From: Enterococcus sp. DIV0212c
GTDB taxonomy: Bacteria; Bacillota; Bacilli; Lactobacillales; Enterococcaceae
Assembly (NCBI RefSeq): GCF_017377505.1
Contig: NZ_JAFREN010000002.1
Span: forward strand, 74,604-138,603
Direction of reading: 5' to 3'
DNA length: 64,000 bases
A program made the translations under genes and the position numbers. A model generated the notes under the pieces. It had not been told where the DNA came from and ran no database searches. It saw only the letters and a list, made by a program, of their open reading frames with translations. This document shows positions 34,916 through 44,999 of this stretch, in pieces; within the stretch, counting starts at the first letter, position 1, and every line of letters starts with the position of its first letter.

Positions 34916-35827
34916 TTAAGGTAAGATATTACCTGCTGCACGATAAATTTCATACCATTCTTCTCTACTCAATACAATATCAGCTGCTTTAGAGATTTCT
35001 TTGATTCGATTGATATTCATTGTTCCTGCAATTACTTGCATATTCGCTGGATGTCTTAAAATCCATGCAGTCGCTAATCCTGTTGATGTGCAGTTATGGC
35101 TTTCTGCTATTCTATCCAGAGTTTCATTTAATTCAGGGAATTTTTCGTTACCCACAAAAACACCTTCAAAAAAGCCATATTGGTAAGGCGACCACGCTTG
35201 GATCGTCATTTGGTTCAAGCGTGAATAATCCAAAATGCTGCCATCATGATCAATGCTTGCTTCATCTGTCATATTCACATGAATGCCTTGATCAATCATT
35301 CCAGTATGCTTGATACCAAATTGCAATTGATTTGCTACTAGAGGCTGTTTGATTGTTTTTTTCAATAACTCGATTTGCATTGGTTTTTGATTACTAACGC
35401 CGAAATATTTCACTTTTCCTTGTGCTTTCAGTTGATCAAAAGCTGCCGCTACTTCTTCTGGTTCAACTAATGTATCTGGTCGATGAAGCAAGAGCGCATC
35501 TACATAATCGACACCTAATCGTTTTAAACTTCCTTCAACAGATGATACGATATGCTCTTTTGAAAAATCAAACATTCCTTTACGAATCCCACATTTTGTC
35601 TGGATGATAATATCTTCTCTTTTGATTGATGTTTCTTTTAATGCTTTACCGAAGATTGTTTCACACTCGCCACCGCCATAAATATCTGCATGATCAAAAA
35701 AATCAATTCCGTGATCATAGGCTGTTTCAATAACTTTTGCAGGATTCTCAGCCCCATTCATTCTCATACATCCAAGAATAACAGATGCTGCTTGTAGATC
35801 ACTTGTTCCAAATTGAATCTTCTTCAA
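34916..35827 (-). CDS. aldo/keto reductase
   Basis: A 303-residue NADPH-dependent reductase of the YdhF-like AKR group. The catalytic tetrad is seen as DHADIYGGGECE (Asp/Tyr), TKCG (Lys) and LLHRPD (His). Start is TTG at 35827, preceded by GGGAGG. Substrate is unknown. It is separated from its neighbours and likely a single gene. Confidence 0.9.
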   Translation of the reverse strand: MKKIQFGTSDLQAASVILGCMRMNGAENPAKVIETAYDHGIDFFDHADIYGGGECETIFGKALKETSIKREDIIIQTKCGIRKGMFDFSKEHIVSSVEGSLKRLGVDYVDALLLHRPDTLVEPEEVAAAFDQLKAQGKVKYFGVSNQKPMQIELLKKTIKQPLVANQLQFGIKHTGMIDQGIHVNMTDEASIDHDGSILDYSRLNQMTIQAWSPYQYGFFEGVFVGNEKFPELNETLDRIAESHNCTSTGLATAWILRHPANMQVIAGTMNINRIKEISKAADIVLSREEWYEIYRAAGNILP

Positions 35828-35891
35828 TAAAAAAACCTCCCAAAATTGTATTCACTATTTTATTTTAACACATTTAAATGAAAGGGCTTCA

Positions 35892-37361
35892 TTATCTGAT
35901 TCTTTTTAATATTTTCTCAATCTTGAAGAATATTTTGTCAGAAAAATTGGGCTCAATAAGCAAAACGGGTTGGGTATACTTTTGATCTAACGCTTGATGA
36001 ACGACTGTAGTAATAATCACATCCGCATATAAAATAGAGTTTGTTGTTCGAGCATAAATAACAGCTAGATTAAACCTGTTGTCAAAAAAATGGGCTATTC
36101 TTTCGCCAAGTTCTCTTTCTTTTTCAAGTGAAAAGTCTGTCATTAAACAAATAAAGATTTTTTTCTCATTATATGTTGGTGAAATAAGCGTACTTAAAAT
36201 CATAAAATAGCGATATAAAATGGCATCTTTTGGTATTCGTCGATAGTTTACTCTTTCTTTGCTTAATGCAGCTATACAGTCATCGAGTTTACCCATAAAA
36301 CCTGGAAAATTATCTTGCAAAATTGTAACAGCTTGGTTTCGCTCAAATGAAAAATCCGAAATCAATTCATAGTACAAATGAAATCCTAAAAACGCTACAA
36401 CAGTTTCTTTTGAATGACTGATTTTCTTCTCCCAAAATACTTGCCTTAATTTAGTTGTCGTCACCAAGGTGCTCGTATAACAAGTCGTTTTCTTTATAAA
36501 ATGCTCCTCGATAAGATAGGCTTGCATACTTGAACCAAAATATGGCAAAAAACGTGCCTGAATCATTAAATAGAGATAGGATAATTCCTCTAAATTTAGA
36601 GCGTTTCCACAGATACCAACAGTGTCAATAAACTTAGAAAAAATAGCACTATTTTTGATATATTGCGTCCACTCCGTCTTTATCCTCATTTTTTCACCTC
36701 TTTGATGCCGCCAAATAGCTATTTGTATGATCCTAAAAATGGACTCTTTTTGTAATTCATTAATTTGCATTTGAAAAAAAAGAATTAGTTTATTCGTAAG
36801 TTCTTGACCAGTCTCCTTTTCTTGCAATAAAAAGTCATTTTCCGTTCCTTGATACACAAACCAATAAAAATGTAGGATTAATTCGCGAATCTGCTCTTCC
36901 TCACCATCCAATTGATATGTTGCACGTGTTAGACAAATATCGAATTTTTTTAAATATTCATTGATCCTTTTTAATCGTCGTCTTAAACTAGATTCACTAA
37001 TCAACAAATCATCAGCCAGTTCTTTTGTCTCAAGTTTTCCTTCTTCAATAATTTTTTTCAGAAAAATCACTTCAGGTAAATCTCTTAAATACTGGACTAG
37101 AAAAAGTTCCAAATATAAATCGTTGGTCCTTTTTAAGTAGAATTGATTGCTAGGGCGACTGCAAATCATTATCCGATCATCTAACTGATAGTCCTCAAAC
37201 AGTTTTTGCAATTTTTTCATATACCTTAAAATCGTTTTTGGATTTATTCCTAATTCACTTGAAAGTTTCTTTAATGACATATTGTTGTCAGCTGATTTCA
37301 ACAATTTAAAAAGTTCAAGCAATCGACTTGATTCAAAATCAAAAAGTTCTTTATATTCCAT
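35892..37361 (-). CDS. Mga-like transcriptional regulator
   Basis: About 489 residues. N-terminal tandem helix-turn-helix domains (SLKKLSSELGINPKTILRYMKKL, with recognition NPKTILRY; and ETKELADDLLISESSLRRRL) followed by a long helical region and a C-terminal EIIB-like fold (YADVIITTVV). This is the Mga/AtxA layout of Gram-positive virulence and metabolism regulators. I start at the ATG at 37361 after GGAGG; the frame extends to 37406. Targets are not apparent; genes on both sides are unrelated. Confidence 0.82.
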   Translation of the reverse strand: MEYKELFDFESSRLLELFKLLKSADNNMSLKKLSSELGINPKTILRYMKKLQKLFEDYQLDDRIMICSRPSNQFYLKRTNDLYLELFLVQYLRDLPEVIFLKKIIEEGKLETKELADDLLISESSLRRRLKRINEYLKKFDICLTRATYQLDGEEEQIRELILHFYWFVYQGTENDFLLQEKETGQELTNKLILFFQMQINELQKESIFRIIQIAIWRHQRGEKMRIKTEWTQYIKNSAIFSKFIDTVGICGNALNLEELSYLYLMIQARFLPYFGSSMQAYLIEEHFIKKTTCYTSTLVTTTKLRQVFWEKKISHSKETVVAFLGFHLYYELISDFSFERNQAVTILQDNFPGFMGKLDDCIAALSKERVNYRRIPKDAILYRYFMILSTLISPTYNEKKIFICLMTDFSLEKERELGERIAHFFDNRFNLAVIYARTTNSILYADVIITTVVHQALDQKYTQPVLLIEPNFSDKIFFKIEKILKRIR

Positions 37362-37494
37362 AGTAAACCTCCACTTTAAAAAATGAACACTCATTATATC
37401 AGTCAATTTTTAGCATGTTACTTAAAAATAGATATAAAAAAAAGTAATGACTATGCATAAAAAAGATACGCCATATTCATTACTTTTCGTTTTT

Positions 37495-39564
37495 TTAATT
37501 GTGGATGCGTAATGTCATAGCATTGGCTGCAACGATTACAGTACTCAAAGACATCAGAATTGCTCCAAAAGCTGGATTTAGTAAAATTCCCCACGGAGCT
37601 AAAACACCTGCTGCAAGCGGGATTGCAATGATATTATAGCCCGCTCCCCACCAAAGATTTTGAATCATTTTGCGTCGTGTTTGTTTAGATAAATCTAGGA
37701 ATCGTAAAATATCTTTTGGATCGCTATCCGTTAGAACGACATCCGCTGAATCAATAGCAACGTCCGTGCCAGCACCAATCGCAACACCGATCGTTGCTCT
37801 GACTAAACTAGGTGCATCATTTATTCCATCGCCAACCATCATAACTTTTTTGCCTTCAGCGATATAGGATTGAACGATATTTTCTTTATCTTCCGGTAAT
37901 AACTCTCCATGAAATTCATTAATTCCTAAATAATGTGCGACTGATTCTGCCGCTACTTTATTATCACCCGTCAACATTACAGGGGTGATGTCTTGTTTTT
38001 TTAAATCAATAATAAATTGTTTCGCTTCTGGCTTCACTATATCACCTAAAGCAATCATAGCAACTAGCTCATTATTAACGATTAAATAACTCAAAGTGTT
38101 CCCTTGTTCTTCGTATCTTTCTTTTATCGACGGATCAAATGTAAAGTTTAAATTCGTCACTTCTTTCTCATTGACGATCTTAACCGTTTCTCCATTGACT
38201 TTCCCAATGAGCCCGATACCTGAAATACTTTGTAGATTTTCTACTTTATATGGAGAAATATGTTTCTCTTTTAAATAAGTCATAATACCAATTGCTAAAG
38301 GATGATTGGCATTGTTTTCCAAGGCACCAATAACTTTTAATGCCTCATCTATCGTTTTGCTGGAGGTAAGCATTTCAATTCCTGTTACTGTAAACTTCCC
38401 TTCAGTCAGTGTCCCTGTTTTGTCCAGCATAACAAATTGAATATCGTTCCCTTCTTCCAAGGCATTACGATTTTTCAGTAATAAGCCATGCTTGGCCGCA
38501 ATTGAAGTAGAACGAGCGACTACTAAAGGAATTGCCAAACCTAATGCATGAGGACAAGCAATAATAAAGACTGTGACCATTCGTTCAAATGCACTGCTCA
38601 AGTCTTTCGTTATGATCAACCAAACAATAAACGCTAACAGTCCTGCACCAAGCGCCACATAAAATAACCATTTCGCAACTCGATCAGACATTGATTCCAA
38701 TGATGATTTTTCAGACTGCGCTTTTTTGACCATGTCCATGACTTTTGATAAATAGCCTGTTTCTCCTGTGCCGGTTACTGTTATTTCAATTGTTCCACTG
38801 CCATTGACCGAACCGCCAATCACTTTATCATGCTCATTTTTAGTAATCGCTTTTGATTCACCTGTAACCATCGATTCATCCACTGAAGTCGTCCCTTTAA
38901 GAATCACACCATCAGCAGGAATCTTATCACCTGCACGAACGATTAAATGATCATTCTGTTTCACTTGCTGTAAAGGTACCTCTTCTTCACTACCATCTTT
39001 GCTCAATCTTTTGACTTTATCTGGTAAAAGCTCAGCCATTTTTTGCAAAGCATCACTTGCATTCGAGATGGCATTCATTTCAATCCAATGTCCTAACAAC
39101 ATAATAACGATCAATGTTGCTAGCTCCCAGAAAAAATCCATTACATGATTTTGCGGCATCCATTTATTCATGATAAATGCATACACACTATAAAAAAATG
39201 AGACTGAAATACCCAAGGCTATCAAGGTCATCATCGCTGGTTGTTTTTTGGCAAGCTCCGTCTTAGCTCCTTTTAAAAAAGGTTCTCCACCATAAAAGAA
39301 TAAAATAGAAGCTAAAATCAATACCAACCAATCCGAGCCTGGAAAAGTAAATTGAAATGGTAAATCAACGCCCATCATAGGTGAAAGAAAAATAATTGGT
39401 ACCGCTAGAACAAGAGAAAACCAAAATTTTTGTTTAAAATTTCCCATATGCATGGAATGATCCATACCAGACATTTGTTTGTGATCATGACCAGCCATTG
39501 GATCATGCCCGTTATTGCCTGCTTTGAGTGATGGATATTCTGGTTTTTCTTCATCTTTATTCAT
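37495..39564 (-). CDS. copB: CopB-type P1B copper/silver-exporting ATPase
   Basis: A 689-residue heavy-metal P-type ATPase. The N-terminus is His/Met-rich (GHDPMAGHDHKQMSGMDHSMHMG) rather than a CxxC domain; eight membrane segments; ion-binding CPH in IIACPHALGLA, phosphorylation DKTGT, TGES actuator loop and GDGINDAP hinge. CPH with a His-rich head fits CopB of Enterococcus hirae. No CopY or CopZ genes are adjacent. A CopY-box-like TTCATTTGTC lies 28 nt upstream (39592-39601), weak. Confidence 0.92.
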   Translation of the reverse strand: MNKDEEKPEYPSLKAGNNGHDPMAGHDHKQMSGMDHSMHMGNFKQKFWFSLVLAVPIIFLSPMMGVDLPFQFTFPGSDWLVLILASILFFYGGEPFLKGAKTELAKKQPAMMTLIALGISVSFFYSVYAFIMNKWMPQNHVMDFFWELATLIVIMLLGHWIEMNAISNASDALQKMAELLPDKVKRLSKDGSEEEVPLQQVKQNDHLIVRAGDKIPADGVILKGTTSVDESMVTGESKAITKNEHDKVIGGSVNGSGTIEITVTGTGETGYLSKVMDMVKKAQSEKSSLESMSDRVAKWLFYVALGAGLLAFIVWLIITKDLSSAFERMVTVFIIACPHALGLAIPLVVARSTSIAAKHGLLLKNRNALEEGNDIQFVMLDKTGTLTEGKFTVTGIEMLTSSKTIDEALKVIGALENNANHPLAIGIMTYLKEKHISPYKVENLQSISGIGLIGKVNGETVKIVNEKEVTNLNFTFDPSIKERYEEQGNTLSYLIVNNELVAMIALGDIVKPEAKQFIIDLKKQDITPVMLTGDNKVAAESVAHYLGINEFHGELLPEDKENIVQSYIAEGKKVMMVGDGINDAPSLVRATIGVAIGAGTDVAIDSADVVLTDSDPKDILRFLDLSKQTRRKMIQNLWWGAGYNIIAIPLAAGVLAPWGILLNPAFGAILMSLSTVIVAANAMTLRIHN

Positions 39565-39743
39565 TCAAATTCCTTCTTTCTTTATTTAGTATTCATTTGT
39601 CTACTAATTATTTTTGAACGATTCATACAGAAGAAATGACTACCACGTCAAAAGCATAGCACAACATATCTTTAGGCAAAAATAAAATCTCTTTTTTCAC
39701 ACAAATAAACAATTTATGCGTATCTTAATAACAAGGAGCTACT

Positions 39744-40307
39744 TCAATGCCATGTATAACTTTTTAATATCCAAAGCACATACGCTTTTTTTTCTTTGAT
39801 TTTTTTATACTTTCTAATACAAGAATCTCTCAAATATCTACGCATATTTTTCTCAGATTCTTGTTTTATTTCAACATACATTTGTTTAATTGCTTTACGA
39901 TTTGCTTTATATTTTTTTCGATTACCACCTGTAAATCCATAAAAAATATCGATACCTTCGGACTTTTTAGTCACAGGTGAATGGAGAAACAATTCATTTT
40001 GAGCTTTTTTTAATTTTTTCAGCAAGCCTTCTGTTACATCTTTGTCAAAATTTTGTTTGATAATTAATTTACAGAGGCGTGTATATTCAATTTTAGCAAC
40101 ATGATTATATACATGACTAGCATAATCCAACCCCTTATATAAGATATTTGCACTAAAAGACATATTCACTAATAGTTTGTACTGATGAACACAGCTCTCC
40201 TCATTTTTTTGTTTGTTCTCTTGGTAGGGAATCTCTTTGTTCAACTTTTCCAAAAATTGGTATAAAAGCTGGTTTTTTTGCTCCTCAACTCTAGCTATTT
40301 TTTTCAT
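39744..40307 (-). CDS. hypothetical basic protein, orphan
   Basis: A 187-residue soluble protein rich in Lys and Tyr with no family I recognise. The ATG at 40307 has AAGGAG 8 nt upstream; a second ATG at 40316 overlaps the SD. Predicted mostly helical, with segments EKLNKEIPYQENKQKNEE and KKSEGIDIFYGFTGGNRKKYKANRK (in part). It is divergent from the XRE-type regulator gene 320 nt away, a layout seen for small accessory or defence pairs, but no such function is demonstrated. Confidence 0.55.
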   Translation of the reverse strand: MKKIARVEEQKNQLLYQFLEKLNKEIPYQENKQKNEESCVHQYKLLVNMSFSANILYKGLDYASHVYNHVAKIEYTRLCKLIIKQNFDKDVTEGLLKKLKKAQNELFLHSPVTKKSEGIDIFYGFTGGNRKKYKANRKAIKQMYVEIKQESEKNMRRYLRDSCIRKYKKIKEKKAYVLWILKSYTWH

Positions 40308-40627
40308 CTGATGCACTCCTTCTTAATAATGAATGTTTTTCGGTATTTCTAAATTACAACAACAACCACTGACAAAATCAAATTATACATAACTTATATT
40401 TCAATATTTTTTAAAAATATAAAAGTGGAAACCAAATTCATGATTATTGTCCCAAAACAAACTGACTTTTTGTTTCAAAAGATCCAAACTAATCAATTGA
40501 ATATATTTCGGTATAAAAACTATATCATTCAAAAGAAGATAATACAAGAATAAAATGAAAAAAAAACGGTACACGATTTGTCAGAAAAATGATATAGTAG
40601 AAGAAAGAGTTTTTAGGAGGTAATATT
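40308..40627. other. intergenic region between orphan and XRE gene
   Basis: 320 nt, strongly AT-rich. The plus strand has TATAGT at about 40593 as a possible -10 for the regulator and TTAGGAGG as its SD. I see no hairpin, operator palindrome or gene that I can support. Confidence 0.35.
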
Positions 40628-41446
40628 TTGGAAATAGATTTAATCTCAGCTGGAAAAAGAATTAAAGAAATCAGGCTGCAGCACAAATATTCAATGGCAC
40701 TTTTTTCAAAACTAGTTGGTAATTCCAGTGCCAGTACAGTAAATAATTGGGAAAAAGGAAATAACCTACCCAAGCCAGACCGCTTAGAAAAACTCGCTAT
40801 TCTGGGCAATACAACTGCTGATTGGATTCGTTATGGAGAATTTGAAGAATATGTTGCACGCTTATTATCTGAGGCAAACTTAAGAAAAAACCTTACTGAT
40901 GATCAGTTTCAACAATTACTTCAAGAGCTAAAAAAACGTAAGTTCACCTACACTCAAGATTTAAACATCTTGACTACAGCAAATGAGTTATTTCCTGATT
41001 TATTTGAAACAAGTTATCAAATGGCACTAACTAATGAAAACAACGTACTTATTTCCGAAGACTCAACAACTTACAGAATCGAACAAAATGACCGTTACAG
41101 AACTGATTTTCTTCCCATGATCGAAGAATTATTATATGAATCTAATGAAAAGGAAACTCATGCTACTGTATTATTTCAAACATTTGATTTACTAAAACGT
41201 ACCGAAAAAAATCAACATTTTCCATCGCTCCCACCAATTTTTGCGATACTCTCAGAAATCGTAACGAACGATATTTCGTATAAAAATAGAGCCGCTTCAA
41301 AAGTAGTCGAATATACTGATTTGATTAAACAACCTAATAAAGGAAAACCGTTACCGAAAAAAGTTGTAAAGGAACAATATGCCCAAGCTAAAAATAACTT
41401 GATCCGTTTACTAGACGACTTTTATTCAGAATATAATAAAGAGTAA
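40628..41446 (+). CDS. XRE-family HTH regulator
   Basis: A 272-residue protein with an N-terminal Cro/C1-type HTH (ISAGKRIKEIRLQHKYSMALFSKLVG ... VNNWEKGNNLPKPDRLEKLAIL; key VNNWEKG) and a long helical C-terminal part without known domain. Start is TTG at 40628 after TTAGGAGG; no ATG starts before the HTH. Targets may be the divergent orphan or its own gene. Confidence 0.8.
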   Translation: MEIDLISAGKRIKEIRLQHKYSMALFSKLVGNSSASTVNNWEKGNNLPKPDRLEKLAILGNTTADWIRYGEFEEYVARLLSEANLRKNLTDDQFQQLLQELKKRKFTYTQDLNILTTANELFPDLFETSYQMALTNENNVLISEDSTTYRIEQNDRYRTDFLPMIEELLYESNEKETHATVLFQTFDLLKRTEKNQHFPSLPPIFAILSEIVTNDISYKNRAASKVVEYTDLIKQPNKGKPLPKKVVKEQYAQAKNNLIRLLDDFYSEYNKE

Positions 41447-41710
41447 CAATTTTTTAGTAGAAAAATTGTTCTAGTCATTGTTACAAATATAGTTTCTTAT
41501 TAATAGTAAGTTTCATATATTACAATTAGATGAATCCTTTATTGCCAGATTTTAAAATTCAGCATTTTCTATTACTATTACGTTTATGACAGGATTATTC
41601 TTTGAGGACTATGGTATACTTTATCTTGTGTTATTAACAGGTAAAAACGGTGATTTTCACCATAAATCATCGATCATTAAAAATGATTAATAAAAAGCGA
41701 GGAACATCAC

Positions 41711-42997
41711 TTGAAGAAAAAACTACTAATCACACTTTCATTTATTTTATTGGTACATGCAGCACCCATCAGCGTATCTGCAGAAAATATCGATCAAAAA
41801 ATAGACAATCAAACAAAGAAAATAGACGAAATCGTAAAAAATGAAAAAGACGCTAAAGATTATCTAGCAACTTTAGAAACTCAAATCACAACAATAGAAA
41901 CAGAGTACCAAACTGTACTTTCTGAAAAACAAAAACATGAAAAAGAAATGAATCAACTAAATACCGACATTTCTAATTTAGAAACTAAAATCAAAAAAAG
42001 AAATGAGCAACTACAAGCGCAAGCTAGAGTTACTCAAACAAATCATGAACAAGAATCAATGTTTGCGGTTTTATTAAGTGCTGAATCAATTTCTGATGCT
42101 ATTACAAAAGCTTTAGCCGTTAATACTCTCGTTACTGCAAATAATGATATTTTAACTGCTCAAAAAGATGACAAAAAAGAACTCGATAAATTAAAAGTTT
42201 CCTTAACAGAAACACTAAAAACACTTGAAAAGAAAACTGAAGAGCTTGAAGAAAAAGAAGCCGCTTTAGCAGAAGCAAAACTTGAGCAAAATGTTAAAAT
42301 CAACGAAATCGCTGCTACTCTTGCAACTGAAAAAGCTGAAAAAGACAAATTTGTAAAACAAAAAGAAGAAGCTGAAAAAAGAAAAGAAGCGCAATTAAAG
42401 GCAATTGCTGAAGAAAAGAAAAAAGCAGCTGAAGCAAAAGCATTAGCTGAAAAACAAGCGCAAGAACAGGCGGCAAAAGTAAAAGAAACTGAAACAGCCT
42501 CTACTTCTAGTAAAACAACAGAAAAAGAACAAACAACAACTGTTCCTGACACAAATAATGATGAAAATACGCAACAAACACCTACTCCTCCAGTTTCTTC
42601 TGGTGGCTGGTCTGCACCAGTTGCAGGAATGAACATCACAAGTGGATTCGGCGGCCGCGAAGATCCTACTGGTATTTCTGGTTCGTTCCATGACGGGATC
42701 GATTTTGGTGGCGCAAGCGGCACACCAATCATGGCTTCAAGATCCGGTGAAGTTGTTAGTGCAAATTATAGCGGCATGGCTGGAAATCACGTTGTAATCA
42801 AGCACGATAACGGCTATTATTCCTATTATTTACACATGAGTAGCTTAAGTGTTTCAGCTGGACAATCTGTTAGCGCTGGACAAAACTTAGGCGGTATGGG
42901 CACAACAGGAAATTCTACAGGTGTTCACTTACACTTTAGTATTTCAACAGGATTGTGGAGTGGATTTGTTAACCCAGCACCATTCCTTGGTTTATAA
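41711..42997 (+). CDS. secreted coiled-coil M23 peptidoglycan hydrolase
   Basis: A 428-residue exported protein. Signal peptide about 1-24, a long coiled coil (about 25-255, Lys/Glu/Ala rich), a Thr/Pro-rich linker (about 256-297), and an M23 endopeptidase domain with SFHDGIDF (HxxxD) and VHLHF (HxH) zinc ligands. The layout matches EnvC/PcsB-type division hydrolases regulated by FtsEX. Start is TTG at 41711 with GAGGA upstream. A TATACT lies about 100 nt before it. Probably a DL-endopeptidase for cell separation. Confidence 0.88.
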   Translation: MKKKLLITLSFILLVHAAPISVSAENIDQKIDNQTKKIDEIVKNEKDAKDYLATLETQITTIETEYQTVLSEKQKHEKEMNQLNTDISNLETKIKKRNEQLQAQARVTQTNHEQESMFAVLLSAESISDAITKALAVNTLVTANNDILTAQKDDKKELDKLKVSLTETLKTLEKKTEELEEKEAALAEAKLEQNVKINEIAATLATEKAEKDKFVKQKEEAEKRKEAQLKAIAEEKKKAAEAKALAEKQAQEQAAKVKETETASTSSKTTEKEQTTTVPDTNNDENTQQTPTPPVSSGGWSAPVAGMNITSGFGGREDPTGISGSFHDGIDFGGASGTPIMASRSGEVVSANYSGMAGNHVVIKHDNGYYSYYLHMSSLSVSAGQSVSAGQNLGGMGTTGNSTGVHLHFSISTGLWSGFVNPAPFLGL

Positions 42998-43009
42998 AAA
43001 TAAAACAGC

Positions 43010-43049
43010 GATAGGAATTCAGTATCTTTCTGAATTCCTATCTTTTTTT
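43010..43049 (+). terminator. terminator of M23 hydrolase gene
   Basis: Hairpin GATAGGAATTCAG / CTGAATTCCTATC followed by TTTTTTTG, directly after the stop codon. Confidence 0.85.
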
Positions 43050-43148
43050 GATAAATTTTGATAGCACTATTTATTTCCCATCAATTCGTTTAACCTCTAT
43101 GAATGAACATGGTATAATGAAGGTAGATAAAGAAAGGTGCTGATTGAA

Positions 43149-43583
43149 ATGATCAATAACTATTCAAATATTCTAGTTGCTGTTGACGGATCAAAAAATG
43201 CTGAGTTAGCTTTACAACATGGAGTCGCTATCGCAAAAGAAAAGAATGCTACCTTATACTTATTATCTGTTGTTGACGAAAATGCAATCAGTCATAGCTC
43301 ATATGCTTACTCAAAAGTATTAGCAGAAGAAAAAGAAGCCATTGAAAAAGAGCTGTTAAAAAATATTTATTATGCTACTCAACAAGGATTGGATGATGTG
43401 ATACCGATCGTTGAGATCGGCAATCCTAAAGAAATGATTTCTACGGTCATACCGGCTAACCAATCGATCGATTTGATTGTTCTTGGTGCCACTGGTAAAG
43501 GAATGATCCAGTCCAATCAACTTGGAACAACCACGAGTTATGTTGTCCAATATGCACCTTGTAATGTACTCGTAGTGAAATAA
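43149..43583 (+). CDS. universal stress protein A
   Basis: A 144-residue UspA-type ATP-binding protein: ILVAVDGSKNAELAL near the start and GATGKGMIQSNQLGTTTSYVV near the end (G-x2-G-x9-G(S/T) loop). The ATG at 43149 is preferred; GTG at 43137 lies in the SD AAAGGTG. A single-gene unit with a following terminator. Confidence 0.92.
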   Translation: MINNYSNILVAVDGSKNAELALQHGVAIAKEKNATLYLLSVVDENAISHSSYAYSKVLAEEKEAIEKELLKNIYYATQQGLDDVIPIVEIGNPKEMISTVIPANQSIDLIVLGATGKGMIQSNQLGTTTSYVVQYAPCNVLVVK

Positions 43584-43601
43584 TTACTTCTCTCAATAAA
43601 T

Positions 43602-43640
43602 AAACCGTCCTCAAAATTTCAACTTTTGAGGGCGGTTTTT
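43602..43640. terminator. terminator after uspA
   Basis: Hairpin AACCGTCCTCAAAA / TTTTGAGGGCGGTT then TTT. It lies between convergent uspA and GH125 genes. Confidence 0.8.
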
Positions 43641-43703
43641 AAATTAATAAAATGATTGAACGTAAATCCCTATAAAAAATAGACCGAGATTTGCTCATAT
43701 GCT

Positions 43704-44984
43704 CTATTCCAGTTTTCTTATTTCCAAATAATCTAGCAGTAATTCACAAAACATCATATTCGCCCATGAAAACCATTCGCGTGTATAGCTTTTTGGGTCA
43801 TTAACGTTGATTCCTTCGTGCATATGATTTGTACCTGCATCTGTTTGTACTAATGTATTGAGAAGTTCCACTTTTTCATCCTGATTATCTGCCGTTAATC
43901 CTTGGATACATAAAGCAATCGGCCAAACATAGTTTTTCGGCGTATGCTCGCTTCCGATGCCCCTCAAATAAGTTCCCTTGTAATAATAAGGATTCTGATC
44001 TGATAAAAGGAGTTTTCTTGTATTTTGGTAAATTTCATCATCGATCGAGCAATAACCTAAATATGGCGCTGCTAGTAAACTAGGGACATTGGCATCATCC
44101 ATCAATAGATAATTCCCTAAGCCGTCCACTTCATATGCATATACTTTTTTCCCTTGATGCTCAACGATGCCCCATTCACAAATTCCTTGATCGATTTCAA
44201 TGCTCAAGAGTTTAGATTTTTCTGCCAGTGCATTGTCCTTATATATCGTTTTAAAAATCTCTTCAAGATATCTTAAAATAACCACAGCGAACATATTTGC
44301 TGGAATTAGGTAATTATAGGTACAACTGTCATCACTTGGACGAAAACCAGACCAAGTCATTCCTGTAAATCCGCACGGTTCTCCTACCCCATTATTGCTT
44401 AGCGTATCTTCCGGCCTTTCACCAAAACGTTCAAAACGATAAAGAGAATGTTCATGCCGTTGTTCCGTCTTAAAAACCTCGATAATCAATTTGGCTGCTC
44501 GTTTAAACTCATTTGTAAAATGACTTGTCTCACCTGTTTTTTTCCATAATAAATAAGCTAGTTCGATTGGATAACATAAAGAATCTACTTCATATTTTCG
44601 TTCCCAGATCCAGCTATTCATTTCGGTTAGATCTTGATGATAACAATGACCATTTGCTGTTTCGTTAAATGCATTTGCGTATGGATCAAGTAAAATACAT
44701 TTTATTTGGCGATCAACTAACCCACAGATAAGCTGTTTAATCCGTAGATCTTGATTCGCGACAGCTAAATATGGTTTGATTTGAGCAGATGAATCCCGTA
44801 ACCACATCGCCGGAATATCACCAGTTATCACAAAGGTATCCCCTAATTCTGTTATTTTTACAGTTGTTTCTAGCGTATTATCAAAACAGTTTGAGAAAAC
44901 TTCACTCCATCTTTGATTGCTGGATTGTTCATCTACTAATTTTTTTATATTTTCAATGACTGATTTTGAATATTTTTCTGTCAT
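43704..44984 (-). CDS. GH125 exo-alpha-1,6-mannosidase
   Basis: A 426-residue cytosolic enzyme of glycoside hydrolase family 125. Marks are IPAMWLRDSSAQIKPYL near residue 57, NGVGEPCGFTGMTWSGFRPSDD near 197 and MHEGINVNDPKSYTREWFSWANMMFCE near 386 (key HEGIN and REWFSWAN). It removes alpha-1,6-linked mannose from N-glycan-type oligomannose. Last gene of the mannoside locus, 15 nt after the RpiR gene. Confidence 0.92.
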   Translation of the reverse strand: MTEKYSKSVIENIKKLVDEQSSNQRWSEVFSNCFDNTLETTVKITELGDTFVITGDIPAMWLRDSSAQIKPYLAVANQDLRIKQLICGLVDRQIKCILLDPYANAFNETANGHCYHQDLTEMNSWIWERKYEVDSLCYPIELAYLLWKKTGETSHFTNEFKRAAKLIIEVFKTEQRHEHSLYRFERFGERPEDTLSNNGVGEPCGFTGMTWSGFRPSDDSCTYNYLIPANMFAVVILRYLEEIFKTIYKDNALAEKSKLLSIEIDQGICEWGIVEHQGKKVYAYEVDGLGNYLLMDDANVPSLLAAPYLGYCSIDDEIYQNTRKLLLSDQNPYYYKGTYLRGIGSEHTPKNYVWPIALCIQGLTADNQDEKVELLNTLVQTDAGTNHMHEGINVNDPKSYTREWFSWANMMFCELLLDYLEIRKLE

Positions 44985-44999
44985 GGATGTTAACCCTTT

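Noticed and set aside
42160..42732. Antisense 190-codon frame in the M23 hydrolase gene
   Set aside because: Ser/Phe/Ala-rich shadow of the Lys/Glu/Ala coiled-coil coding sequence; no SD or promoter.
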